Part shown: positions 14,090-22,098 of the stretch, piece after piece
Layout: each line of letters opens with the position of its first letter
Numbering within the stretch: the stretch's first letter is position 1
Assembly: GCA_027485485.1 (NCBI GenBank)
Contig: JAIXQY010000155.1
Location: 1 to 34,815, forward strand
DNA from: Sphingomonadales bacterium
GTDB taxonomy: Bacteria > Pseudomonadota > Alphaproteobacteria > Sphingomonadales > Sphingomonadaceae
Length of the DNA: 34,815 bases
Direction: 5' to 3'
Translations under genes and position numbers: made by a program
The notes under the pieces: model-generated
Seen by the model: the letters and a program-made list of their open reading frames with translations, nothing else
Database searches by the model: none
What the model was told of the DNA's origin: nothing

Positions 14090-14613
14090 GCGATTTCACA
14101 ACCGAACGCTTTCCGAAATCGGCCCTCTATGCCGCCGCCGCGCTGATCAGCGTTTCGATCGTGACGGTTGGCAGCATCCGCATCGGCATCTTGCCATCCA
14201 ACGAAACGGCACCGCAATCGCGTGAGCGCCGCCAGGTGGCGGTGGTGACGGCGCGTGAATTCCGCTTCGAAGATCGCCCCGATGGTGCCCTGCACGCTTT
14301 CGACGCCAAGACTGATCGCCTGGCCTTCATCTTTGCGCCTGGCAGCAACACTGGCTTTATCCGCGGCGTGATGCGCGGCCTGATGCGCGAACGCCGCCTG
14401 CACGAAGTGGCCCGCACCGGCCCGGTGATGGTGACGCAATGGGCTGATGGCGCGCTCACCCTGGAAGACAAATCCACCGGTCGCATCCTGGAGCTGGGCA
14501 GCTTTGGTTCCACCAACCGCGCGGCTTTTGCCCAGTTGCTGGTGCCGCAGCCCGCCGATGCGCCGCCCATGGTGGTTGGGCCGTCCGCCGATGCGCCGCG
14601 GGGCTTTTTCTGA
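14086..14613 (+). CDS. puhC: Photosynthetic complex assembly protein PuhC
   Basis: PuhC is a bitopic membrane protein affecting the organisation of reaction centres and LH1. The 175-residue protein has a short cytoplasmic tail, one membrane helix at about 13-33 (ALYAAAALISVSIVTVGSIR) and a periplasmic domain with REFRFEDRPDGALHAFDA and GFIRGVMRGLMRERR, both characteristic of the family. It starts inside the puhB stop (ATGA) and ends in TGATG with the next gene, indicating translational coupling. Confidence 0.92.
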   Translation: MSDFTTERFPKSALYAAAALISVSIVTVGSIRIGILPSNETAPQSRERRQVAVVTAREFRFEDRPDGALHAFDAKTDRLAFIFAPGSNTGFIRGVMRGLMRERRLHEVARTGPVMVTQWADGALTLEDKSTGRILELGSFGSTNRAAFAQLLVPQPADAPPMVVGPSADAPRGFF

Positions 14614-14906
14614 TGGGCCTGTTCACCCGTGACCGTCTGGATACGCAGTGCACGATCCTGATCGAGCACAGCTTTGACAATCTGCACGCCCATGTTGAAC
14701 TGGACGGCGATGTGGAATTGGGGCCGGGTGATCAGGTGAAGGTGCATGGCGCTGCCGTGAAGCTGCCGTTTGGCGAAAGCCTCACGTTGCGCCGCGATGT
14801 GACCGTGTGGAAAGCCACCCCTTTTGAACGGCTGTGGACCAAGTTGAAGGCCCAGCTGGAATTGACCGAATTGTACGAAATCACCTTCAGCTCGGAGAAG
14901 TCGTGA
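14613..14906 (+). CDS. bciE: BciE-like auxiliary subunit of the oxygen-dependent cyclase
   Basis: This 97-residue soluble protein ([20 protein letters not shown]...) lies between puhC and acsF, overlapping each by one base in TGATG. Alphaproteobacterial PGCs carry a small gene of this size at this place, often labelled hypothetical. In Rhodobacter sphaeroides the equivalent product, BciE, is required for activity of AcsF. The protein is rich in beta-strand-like segments with a central [20 protein letters not shown], and has no membrane segment or signal peptide. Assignment rests on size, position and coupling to acsF; the sequence itself has no motif I can name. Confidence 0.75.
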   Translation: MGLFTRDRLDTQCTILIEHSFDNLHAHVELDGDVELGPGDQVKVHGAAVKLPFGESLTLRRDVTVWKATPFERLWTKLKAQLELTELYEITFSSEKS

Positions 14907-15991
14907 TGAACGCCGTGAGCTCGATCAGCGCCAATGGCGCCGTGGAAATCACCAAGGACGATGCGATGGCCATCGCCCGTCAGGAAACCGTGCTGAGCCC
15001 GCGCTTTTACACCACCGATTATGACGCGATGGACAGGATCGACGTGTCGGGCGTGCGGGCCGAGTGGGACAGCCTGATTGCCGAAATGCAGGCCGATCCC
15101 AACAAGAAGCATTTCAAGCGCACGCCGGAATTTGATGGCGTGATCGCCGCCATGGACCCGGAGCTGAAGCCGGAGTTCATCGATTTCCTGGTCTCATCGA
15201 TGACGTCGGAATTTTCCGGCTGCATTCTTTATGCCGAAATCACCAAGCGCATGAAGAATCCGGATGCCAAGGCGCTGTTCAAGCTGATGGCCCGCGATGA
15301 AAGCCGCCACGCCGGCTTCATCAACGACAGCCTGAAGGACGCCGGCATCGGCATCGATCTGGGCTTCCTGACCAAGACCAAGAAATACACGTTCTTCCGG
15401 CCGAAGTTCATCTTTTACGCAACCTATCTGTCGGAAAAGATTGGCTATGCCCGCTATATCACCATCCACCGCCATCTGGAAAAGCACCCGGAAAAGCGCT
15501 TCCATCCCATCTTCAAATGGTTCCAGGAATGGTGCAACGACGAGTTCCGCCATGGCGAGGCGTTCGCGCTGCTGATGCGGGCCGATCCCAAGCTCACTTC
15601 GGGCCTCAACGTGTTGTGGATCCGCTTCTTCCTGAACGCGGTCTATGCCACCATGTATGTGCGCGATCACAAGCGACCGGTGCTGTACAAGCATTTCGGT
15701 ATCGATCCGACCGATTTCGGCTTCAAGGTGTTCCGCATCACCACCGACATCACGCAACAGGTGTTCCCGATCGGCCTGCAGACCGACGCTCCGAGCTATC
15801 GCGCGCTGCTGGAAACCATGCGCACCACCAGCGACGCCATCGATGCGGCGGCAGCCCAAGGCGGCATCGCTGGCAGCATCAAGCGTTTCGGTTTGTCGCT
15901 GAAGGCAGCGGCCACCTTCGTGCGCCTCTATCTCCACCCGGTGGACAAGCTGGCGGTGACCCCCAACGTGCGCATGGCGCCGGTCTGGTAA
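14906..15991 (+). CDS. acsF: Oxygen-dependent Mg-protoporphyrin IX monomethyl ester cyclase AcsF
   Basis: AcsF is the diiron enzyme that forms the isocyclic ring E with O2, giving protochlorophyllide. The start ATG 14906 overlaps the bciE stop and has GGAG 8 nt upstream, giving 361 residues, the normal length. Diiron ligand motifs are present: E102 in TSEFSG, E132/H135 in ARDESRH, and E213/H216 in NDEFRHGE. Further family text includes [22 protein letters not shown] (in part) and [13 protein letters not shown]. No anaerobic cyclase bchE is seen in the window, in line with aerobic bacteriochlorophyll synthesis. Confidence 0.97.
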   Translation: MNAVSSISANGAVEITKDDAMAIARQETVLSPRFYTTDYDAMDRIDVSGVRAEWDSLIAEMQADPNKKHFKRTPEFDGVIAAMDPELKPEFIDFLVSSMTSEFSGCILYAEITKRMKNPDAKALFKLMARDESRHAGFINDSLKDAGIGIDLGFLTKTKKYTFFRPKFIFYATYLSEKIGYARYITIHRHLEKHPEKRFHPIFKWFQEWCNDEFRHGEAFALLMRADPKLTSGLNVLWIRFFLNAVYATMYVRDHKRPVLYKHFGIDPTDFGFKVFRITTDITQQVFPIGLQTDAPSYRALLETMRTTSDAIDAAAAQGGIAGSIKRFGLSLKAAATFVRLYLHPVDKLAVTPNVRMAPVW

Positions 15992-16007
15992 TCCGCCGAG
16001 CGTTGCC

Positions 16008-16868
16008 GTGAGCGATTTTGCCCTGCCTTTGCTGTTTGCCACGGTGCTGTGGTTCTTTGCCACCGGCTTTGTGCTGTGGCTGGACAAGCTGCCGAGCCAC
16101 ACCTGGCCGCTGAGCATCACCATGGCCACCGTGGCGTCCGGCCTGGCCATGGGCGGGATCATCACCACCGCCGAAGAAACCAGCCCGTGGGCGGCCTATG
16201 TCGCCTTTGCCTGTGCGCTGGTGCTGTGGGGCTGGCACGAATTGTCGTTCCTGATGGGCTTTGTCACCGGGCCCAACCGCAATCCCTGCCCGCCGAATGT
16301 GCGCGGCTGGCAGAGGTTCCGGCTGGCGGCCGCAACCCTGATTTATCATGAAGTTGCGATGTTCCTTTGCCTGATCGTCATGGCAGCGGCCACTTGGGGC
16401 AAGGCGAACCAGACGGCCACGCTCACCTTCCTACTGCTGTTTGTCATGCGGCTTTCGGCCAAGTTGAACATCTTTGCCGGCGTGCCGCATCTGTCGACCG
16501 AGATGATGCCGGAACGCATGCGCTATCTGGCCAGCTATTTCCGGGTGGCGCCGCCGCGCTGGTTCTTTGCGCTGTCGGTGTCGGGCATTGCCGTGCTGGC
16601 GGCCTGGCTGGCGGATCGCGCCTTGAGCAGCCAGGGCGGCCTTGCCACCGGCTATGCGCTGGCCTTCGCGCTGGTGGCGTTGGCCTTCATCGAACATGGG
16701 TTTCTGGTGGTGCCATGGCAGGATACCGCCATGTTCCGCTGGGCAATGCCCGAGCAGGCTCGCCGCATGGCTGCCCAATCGGGTGCACAACATGGCGCGG
16801 AATCGAACAAAGTGTCAGGACAGCCTGACACGAATCCACTTGCGGTGCGACAAAACGCCGTGCAATGA
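16008..16868 (+). CDS. puhE: Photosynthetic complex assembly protein PuhE (DUF3623)
   Basis: PuhE is a polytopic membrane protein thought to modulate bacteriochlorophyll synthesis or complex assembly. The 286-residue product starts with GTG 16008, 16 bp after acsF, and has about seven hydrophobic helices (for example ALPLLFATVLWFFATGFVLW). The family motifs WGWHELSFLMGFVTGPNRN (H, E) and LIYHEVAMFL and RLSAKLNIFAGVPHLSTEMM are clear. The last 30 residues are hydrophilic and poorly conserved in appearance; their codons for VSGQPDT contain a perfect PpsR operator for hemA. Confidence 0.92.
   Translation: MSDFALPLLFATVLWFFATGFVLWLDKLPSHTWPLSITMATVASGLAMGGIITTAEETSPWAAYVAFACALVLWGWHELSFLMGFVTGPNRNPCPPNVRGWQRFRLAAATLIYHEVAMFLCLIVMAAATWGKANQTATLTFLLLFVMRLSAKLNIFAGVPHLSTEMMPERMRYLASYFRVAPPRWFFALSVSGIAVLAAWLADRALSSQGGLATGYALAFALVALAFIEHGFLVVPWQDTAMFRWAMPEQARRMAAQSGAQHGAESNKVSGQPDTNPLAVRQNAVQ
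16813..16830. promoter_or_regulatory. PpsR/CrtJ operator, perfect palindrome, upstream of hemA
   Basis: TGTCAGGACAGCCTGACA is an exact TGT-N12-ACA match and a perfect inverted repeat (TGTCAGG, spacer ACAG, CCTGACA). It lies 58 bp before the hemA start, inside the last codons of puhE. PpsR/CrtJ binding to such palindromes is established in purple bacteria, and hemA is a known target in some. Repression of the ALA synthase gene in oxygen is inferred. Confidence 0.8.
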
Positions 16869-16888
16869 ACGGTGCCGGGAGAAGATGA

Positions 16889-18112
16889 ATGAACTTTGAA
16901 GCTCACTTCCAGGCGGCGCTGGACGGCTTGAAAGAACGCGGCAATTACCGCGTGTTTGCCGAACTGCAGCGGCGGCGCGGGGATTATCCGCATGCCACCC
17001 GCTATCTGCCCGATGGCACCACCCAGGATGTGACCGTGTGGTGCTCCAACGACTATCTCGGCATGGGCCAGCACCCCGACGTGCTCGACGCCATGCACGA
17101 AGAGCTTGACCGCTCTGGCGCTGGCGCCGGCGGCACCCGCAATATTTCCGGCACCATGCATGTGCATCTCCAACTCGAACAGGAACTCGCCGATCTGCAC
17201 GGCAAGGAAGACGCGCTGCTGTTCAATTCGGGTTACATGTCCAACTGGGCGGCACTGTCCACCCTGGCCACCAAGATCCCCGGCTGCGTGGTGTTTTCCG
17301 ACGCGCTGAACCATGCCTCCATGATCGAGGGCATCCGCCACAGCCGCGCGAAATGCCATGTGTTCAAGCATAATGATCCGGAGGATCTGGATCGGCTGCT
17401 CAGCCAATATGGCCCGGAAGTGCCCAAGCTGGTGGCGTTTGAAAGCGTCTACTCGATGGATGGCGACATCGCCCCCATCAAGGAGATTTGCGACGTGGCC
17501 GACAAGCATGGCGCGATGACCTATATCGATGAAGTCCATGCCGTGGGCATGTATGGCCCGCGCGGCGGCGGCGTTTCCGAACGCGAAGGCCTGATGGACC
17601 GGTTGACCGTGATCGAAGGCACGCTGGCCAAGGCCTATGGCGTGGTCGGCGGCTATATCGCCGGCTCCAAGGCGCTGTGCGATTTCGTGCGCAGCTTTGC
17701 CTCGGGCTTCATCTTCTCCACCGCGCTGCCCCCGGCGATTGCCGCTGGTGCGCTCGCGTCGGTCAAGCACCTCAAGGAAAGCCCGTTCGAGCGCAAGCGC
17801 CAGCAGGAGCGCGTCGCCAAGGTCCGCGCCGCCCTGCGTGCCACCGGCATTCCCCAACTCGACAATCCCAGCCACATCATCCCGGTGATGGTGGGCGATG
17901 CCAAGAAGGCCAAGATGATCAGCGACTGGCTGATGGAACATCACGGCATCTATGTGCAGCCGATCAATTATCCCACCGTGCCGGTTGGCACCGAACGCCT
18001 GCGCATCACGCCTGGCCCGGTGCATAGCGATGATGATATCGAACAGCTGGTGAAGGCCCTGTCCGACATCTGGGGCCAATGCGCCCTGCACCGGGTGGAA
18101 GCGGCCGCCTGA
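16889..18112 (+). CDS. hemA: 5-aminolevulinate synthase HemA
   Basis: HemA condenses glycine and succinyl-CoA to 5-aminolevulinate, the first step of tetrapyrrole synthesis in alphaproteobacteria. The 407-residue protein has family length. The PLP lysine is K248 in [13 protein letters not shown] (the usual text is TLGKAFGVMGGY). Other signature blocks are [54 protein letters not shown] and [18 protein letters not shown] precedes ATG 16889. It ends the puh-acsF run and is followed by a strong terminator. A PpsR operator upstream implies co-regulation with bacteriochlorophyll genes. It could be the only ALA synthase or a second copy; the window does not tell. Confidence 0.98.
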   Translation: MNFEAHFQAALDGLKERGNYRVFAELQRRRGDYPHATRYLPDGTTQDVTVWCSNDYLGMGQHPDVLDAMHEELDRSGAGAGGTRNISGTMHVHLQLEQELADLHGKEDALLFNSGYMSNWAALSTLATKIPGCVVFSDALNHASMIEGIRHSRAKCHVFKHNDPEDLDRLLSQYGPEVPKLVAFESVYSMDGDIAPIKEICDVADKHGAMTYIDEVHAVGMYGPRGGGVSEREGLMDRLTVIEGTLAKAYGVVGGYIAGSKALCDFVRSFASGFIFSTALPPAIAAGALASVKHLKESPFERKRQQERVAKVRAALRATGIPQLDNPSHIIPVMVGDAKKAKMISDWLMEHHGIYVQPINYPTVPVGTERLRITPGPVHSDDDIEQLVKALSDIWGQCALHRVEAAA

Positions 18113-18137
18113 GCCGCCCAACCCGCAGCATGAAACA

Positions 18138-18165
18138 GCCCGGCGGCATTCCCGCCGGGCTTTTT
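18138..18165 (+). terminator. Rho-independent terminator after hemA
   Basis: GCCCGGCGG (18138-18146), loop CATTC, CCGCCGGGC (18152-18160) and TTTTT (18161-18165) form a perfect 9-bp GC-rich stem with a T run, 26 bp after the hemA stop. It separates the photosynthesis operon from the transporter genes that follow. Confidence 0.9.
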
Positions 18166-18244
18166 CGTGGCCGCATTCATCCCCTTGCCCACGCACCGAT
18201 CAATGATTACAGCCTGGTCATGTTGAACCACCGGGAGCGCCGCC

Positions 18245-19213
18245 TTGGCCCTTGACGCCCTTCTGCAGCCGGTGGTGCTGTTCTTCCTGCTTGGCGCAGG
18301 CGCCGCCTTTGCCCGGTCTGATCTGGCCATCCCGGAAGCGGTGGCCAAGGGCATCTCGCTCTATCTGATGATGTCAATCGGCCTGCGCGGTGGCGGCGAG
18401 GTGGCGGAAACCGGGCTCACCCACGATATGCTGCTGGCCGGCGGCGCGGGCCTGGCGCTCAGCTTCCTGTTGCCGCTGCCGGCCTTCTGGTTGCTGCGCA
18501 CCGCCGGCAAGCTGGACCGCACCAACGCTGCGGCCGTCGCTGCCCATTATGGCTCGGTCAGCGTCGTCACCTTCGCCACCGGATCGGAATTGCTGCGCCA
18601 GGCCGGCATGGCCCCGGCCGGTTATATGGTGGGGGTGCTGGCGCTGATGGAAACCCCGGCGATCATCACCGGCCTGTTGCTGGCCCGTGCCAAAGCCAAC
18701 GACAATCTGGCATCACGTGGTGGCATGCTGCACGAAACCTTCCTCAACGGCTCGGTGATCCTGCTGCTCGGCAGCTTTCTGATTGGCATGATCGATGGCA
18801 AGGAAGGGCTGGTGGCGGTGGCGCCGGTGTTTGATGTGCCCTTCCGCGGCATGCTCTGCATCTTCCTGCTCGATATGGGCCTGATCGCGGCGCGGCGCCT
18901 GCTCGATCGGCGCGCGCTCACCCTGCGCACGGCGGCACTGGCGCTGGTGCTGCCCCTGCTCAACGGTACGCTGGGCGTGGTGCTGGGCGTGGAACTGGGG
19001 CTGGATGCCGGATCGGCGGCGGCGCTGGGCATATTGGCCGGCTCGGCCAGCTATATCGCGGTGCCCGCCGTGATGCGTCTGGCGCTGCCGGCGGCCGATC
19101 CCGGCCTCTATCTGGGCATGAGCCTGGCGGTGACCTTCCCATTCAACCTCACCATCGGCATCGCCTATTATGGCTGGCTTTCGGCGCATTTGTTGCCGAT
19201 ACTTGCACCATGA
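18245..19213 (+). CDS. sbtA: SbtA-type sodium-dependent bicarbonate transporter
   Basis: The 322-residue membrane protein has about ten hydrophobic helices and SbtA family text: KGISLYLMMSIGLRGG, AAHYGSVSVVTFATGSELL, VLALMETPAIITGLLLA, GSASYIAVPAVMRLALPAAD and LYLGMSLAVTFPFNLTIGI. SbtA proteins import HCO3- with Na+ in cyanobacteria and occur in many proteobacteria. Start TTG 18245 is supported by GGGAG 7 nt upstream. A weak promoter-like pair TTGCCC (18185-18190) and TACAGC (18208-18213) lies ahead of it, after the hemA terminator. The stop overlaps the start of a PII-like gene (ATGA), the usual SbtA-SbtB pairing. Substrate and Na+ dependence are inferred from the family. Confidence 0.88.
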   Translation: MALDALLQPVVLFFLLGAGAAFARSDLAIPEAVAKGISLYLMMSIGLRGGGEVAETGLTHDMLLAGGAGLALSFLLPLPAFWLLRTAGKLDRTNAAAVAAHYGSVSVVTFATGSELLRQAGMAPAGYMVGVLALMETPAIITGLLLARAKANDNLASRGGMLHETFLNGSVILLLGSFLIGMIDGKEGLVAVAPVFDVPFRGMLCIFLLDMGLIAARRLLDRRALTLRTAALALVLPLLNGTLGVVLGVELGLDAGSAAALGILAGSASYIAVPAVMRLALPAADPGLYLGMSLAVTFPFNLTIGIAYYGWLSAHLLPILAP

Positions 19214-19524
19214 CCAGCATCAATCGCCGCCGCCGCATCGAGGTATTGGCCGATGAGCCATTGATATCGGCCATCGTGCGGATCGCCGCCGATATCGGCA
19301 TCCAGCATTACACGCTGCTGCCCACCCTGGGCGGCGCCGGTTCACACGGGCGCTGGCGCGATGACCAATTGTCAGGCGCCACCGCCAAGGTGATGTTTCT
19401 GGCAGTGACCGGGGACGATCATGCCCAGGCCTTCGCCGATCGCCTCGCCCCGCTGCTGGAAAGCCATCACATGATGCTGATGCTCAGCGATGTTGACGTG
19501 GTGCGCGGCTCCCGCTTCGCCTGA
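19210..19524 (+). CDS. PII-like signalling protein paired with SbtA (SbtB/CPII type)
   Basis: The 104-residue protein has the size and strand-helix pattern of PII trimers: RIEVLADEPLISAIVRIAADIG, then a flexible T-loop-like GGAGSHGRWRDDQLSGATAK, then VMFLAVTGDDHAQAFADRLA. PII-like partners of SbtA (SbtB in cyanobacteria, CPII in some proteobacteria) bind adenine nucleotides and gate bicarbonate uptake. The C-terminal cysteine loop known from some cyanobacterial SbtB proteins is missing, as is the uridylylated Tyr of classical GlnB/GlnK. Translation is coupled to the transporter by a 4-bp overlap, supporting a regulatory role on it. Its ligand cannot be told from sequence. Confidence 0.78.
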   Translation: MTSINRRRRIEVLADEPLISAIVRIAADIGIQHYTLLPTLGGAGSHGRWRDDQLSGATAKVMFLAVTGDDHAQAFADRLAPLLESHHMMLMLSDVDVVRGSRFA

Positions 19525-19618
19525 TTGCTGTTGCCGGCTGGCAACGTCTTGAAATTGCAACGCCGATGCAACGCTTCTGCCATGCAGACGGCATCAGCGT
19601 GAAACATTTCCCTGTGAA

Positions 19619-19634
19619 GGGGGCGCATGCCCCC
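19619..19634 (+). other. Hairpin in the leader of the TonB-dependent receptor gene
   Basis: GGGGGC (19619-19624), loop GCAT and GCCCCC (19629-19634) form a perfect 6-bp GC stem that ends 4 bases before the AAGGAG ribosome site of the receptor gene. There is no T run, so it is not a normal terminator. Nearby are a GTTGCC/GGCAAC inverted repeat (19530-19545) and TTGCA-N7-TGCAA (19555-19571). A role in translation control or mRNA stability is possible. Confidence 0.4.
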
Positions 19635-19650
19635 ACCCAAGGAGATGTTC

Positions 19651-21972
19651 ATGACCACCTCGACCCTGCGCCTGGCCCTGTTGGCCAGTGCCCTGATCGC
19701 TGCACCGGCGCTGGCCCGTGCTGATGCCGATGCTGCTGCCGCCGCCGCTGCTGCGGCCGACGCTGCGGTTACCGAAGACGCCGAAATCATCGTCTATGGC
19801 AAAGGCGAAGTCCGCCAGGTCACCGAGATCAAGAGCGAAGACATCAAGCTGACCGTGCCGGGCGGCAGCCCGTTCGTTGCCATCCAGAAGCTGCCGGGCG
19901 TCAACTTCCAGTCGGCCGATCCGTTCGGCGTCTATGAATGGTCCACCCGCATCACCCTGCGCGGCTTCAACCAGAACCAGCTGGGCTTCACGCTGGATGG
20001 CGTGCCGCTGGGTGACATGAGCTATGGCAACACCAATGGCCTGCACATCAGCCGCGCCATCATTTCCGACAATATCGGCCGCACCCGCGTGTCGCAGGGC
20101 GCCGGTGCGCTCGGCACCGCGTCGGTCTCCAACCTGGGCGGCACCATCGAGTTCTTCAGCCGCGCGCCGCAGGAAGAGGCCGGCATCGCCGCCAACGCCA
20201 CTTATGGCGACAGCAACACGCTGCGCCTGTTCGGCACCGTCGACACCGGCAATCTGGGTGGCTTCAAGGCCTATATCAGCGCCGCGCACATCGATGCCGA
20301 AAAGTGGAAGGGCTTTGGCAGCCAGCGTTCGACGCAGGTCAACGCAAAGGGCGTGCTCGATATCGGTGCCAACGCCACCTTGACCGCCTTCGTCAACTTC
20401 TCCGACCGCAAGGAAAGCGATTATCAGGATTTCAGCCTGGCCATGCTGAACCGCCTCGGCCCGTTCTTCGACAATATCGCCAATGATTTCCCGCTGGCGG
20501 TGCGGCTCGCCACCATCGGCGCCAACCGCGGCGAAACCGGCGTGGCCCCGCCGGCCGGCAACACGCTGGGCACCGTCTATCCGGCGCCGTTCCAGACCGC
20601 CGATGACGCCTATTATGACGCCGCCGGCCTGCGCCGCGACTGGCTGGCCGGCGCCCGCCTGGAAGGCGATCTGGGCGGCGGCATCACCGGCGGCCTGCAA
20701 GCCTATTATCACAACAACAAGGGCCAGGGCTCGTGGATCACGCCCTATCGCGCCAGCCCCGGCGGCTTGCCGCTCAGCTTCCGCACCACCGAATATGGCG
20801 TGGACCGTTGGGGCGTGCTGGGTGATCTGGCCGCCAAGTTTGGCGATCATGCCCTGAAGCTGACCGCCTGGTATGAACAGAATGATTTCGAGCAGGCCCG
20901 CCGTTTCTACACCATGGGCACCAGCACCACGGTGCCGGCCACCAGCGCGTTGACCTATCAGTCGAACCCGTTCTTCACCCAGTGGAACAACCGCTATCGC
21001 ACCCACATCTTCCAGTTCAGCGTGCAGGACACGTTTGAAGTGGGCAGCGATGTGTCGATCAGCTGGGGCTTCAAGGGCCAGAGCGTGTCGCTGAGCGCCA
21101 ACGCCATCAACCCGGTGCCGGGCCCGCTGGCCTTGGGCGATATCCAATCGGAAGACCTGTTCCTGCCGCAGGTTGGCCTGCTGTGGAAGATCGATGGCGA
21201 CAACGAGTTCTTTGCCGCCTTCACCGAAAACCAGCGCGGCTTTGTGGCGGCGGCCACCACCGGCCCGTTCGCTTCGTCGGCGGCCGGTTTCGGCGTGATC
21301 CGCAGCCAGCTGAAGCCGGAAAAGAGCAACACGTTCGAAGCCGGCTTCCGCTTTGGCCAGGGCGATCTGCGCGGTGTGGTCAGCGCCTATATGGTGAACT
21401 TCGCCAACCGCGTGCTGGCCATTCCGCAGGGCCCGGGCATCGTGGGCAACGCGCCGATCCTGTCCAACGTGGGTGATGTCCGCTCGCAGGGTGTGGAACT
21501 GGGCCTGACCTGGCAGCCGGTCAAGACTGTCACCATCACCGGCAGCTATGCCTTCAACGACAACACCTATCGCGACAATGTGGTGAACGCTGCCGGTGTG
21601 GTGGTGCAGGCCATCAAGGGCCGCACCGTGGTGGACAGCCCGCGCCACATCGGCAATCTGGAAATCGTCTATGATGATGGCAATTTCTATGGCCGCGCCA
21701 ATGCCAACGCCATGTCGAGCCGCTTCTTCACCTTCTCCAACGACCAGAAGGTTGGCGGCCGGGTGATCGTGGACGGCAAGATCGGTTATCGCATCACCAG
21801 CGACAACCGCTGGCTGAATGGCCTCGCCATCGAAGCCTCGGTGGTCAACCTGTTTGACCGCCGCTATGTCGCCACCATCGGTTCCAACGGTTTCGGCTTC
21901 AGCGGTGACAACCAGACGCTGCTGCCGGCGGCGCCGCGCCAGATGTTCGTGTCGCTGCGCAAGGATTTCTGA
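19651..21972 (+). CDS. TonB-dependent outer-membrane receptor
   Basis: The 773-residue protein starts at ATG 19651, 6 nt after AAGGAG; an upstream ATG at 19627 lies within a hairpin and is less likely. A signal peptide (MTTSTLRLALLASALIAAPA, cut after ALARA) and an Ala-rich stretch precede a TonB-box-like AEIIVYGKGE. A plug domain follows (IQKLPGVNFQSADPFG, RITLRGFNQNQLGFTLDGVP, GTASVSNLGGTIEF), then a beta barrel with alternating aromatic strands ending in the C-terminal Phe of MFVSLRKDF. It would import a scarce ligand, such as a siderophore, haem or cobalamin, with TonB energy. The substrate is not predictable. It lies between the sbtA pair and bchIDO and is closed by its own hairpin. Confidence 0.93.
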   Translation: MTTSTLRLALLASALIAAPALARADADAAAAAAAAADAAVTEDAEIIVYGKGEVRQVTEIKSEDIKLTVPGGSPFVAIQKLPGVNFQSADPFGVYEWSTRITLRGFNQNQLGFTLDGVPLGDMSYGNTNGLHISRAIISDNIGRTRVSQGAGALGTASVSNLGGTIEFFSRAPQEEAGIAANATYGDSNTLRLFGTVDTGNLGGFKAYISAAHIDAEKWKGFGSQRSTQVNAKGVLDIGANATLTAFVNFSDRKESDYQDFSLAMLNRLGPFFDNIANDFPLAVRLATIGANRGETGVAPPAGNTLGTVYPAPFQTADDAYYDAAGLRRDWLAGARLEGDLGGGITGGLQAYYHNNKGQGSWITPYRASPGGLPLSFRTTEYGVDRWGVLGDLAAKFGDHALKLTAWYEQNDFEQARRFYTMGTSTTVPATSALTYQSNPFFTQWNNRYRTHIFQFSVQDTFEVGSDVSISWGFKGQSVSLSANAINPVPGPLALGDIQSEDLFLPQVGLLWKIDGDNEFFAAFTENQRGFVAAATTGPFASSAAGFGVIRSQLKPEKSNTFEAGFRFGQGDLRGVVSAYMVNFANRVLAIPQGPGIVGNAPILSNVGDVRSQGVELGLTWQPVKTVTITGSYAFNDNTYRDNVVNAAGVVVQAIKGRTVVDSPRHIGNLEIVYDDGNFYGRANANAMSSRFFTFSNDQKVGGRVIVDGKIGYRITSDNRWLNGLAIEASVVNLFDRRYVATIGSNGFGFSGDNQTLLPAAPRQMFVSLRKDF

Positions 21973-21993
21973 TCCTCCTCGCAGCATGTGCCG

Positions 21994-22036
21994 GCGGCGG
22001 CCATCCGGGATGCCGGGTGGCCGCCGCAGCCGTTTT
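21994..22036 (+). terminator. Terminator-like hairpin after the TonB-dependent receptor
   Basis: GCGGCGGCCATCC (21994-22006) pairs with GGGTGGCCGCCGC (22015-22027) over 13 bp with one G-U pair and an 8-base loop, followed closely by a short T run (22033-22036). It begins 21 bp after the receptor stop. The T run is short, so termination may be partial. If it works, bchI needs a promoter in 22037-22098, where I see none. Confidence 0.65.
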
Positions 22037-22098
22037 GGCGCTGCGACCGATTGCCTGCATGCTTGATGCTTTTGCCGATGAACCCTAAGGCATCGGGC

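Noticed and set aside
21988-22098. Longer N-terminus for BchI
   Set aside because: The extra codons run through a terminator-like hairpin, have no family similarity, and a TAAGG site supports ATG 22099.
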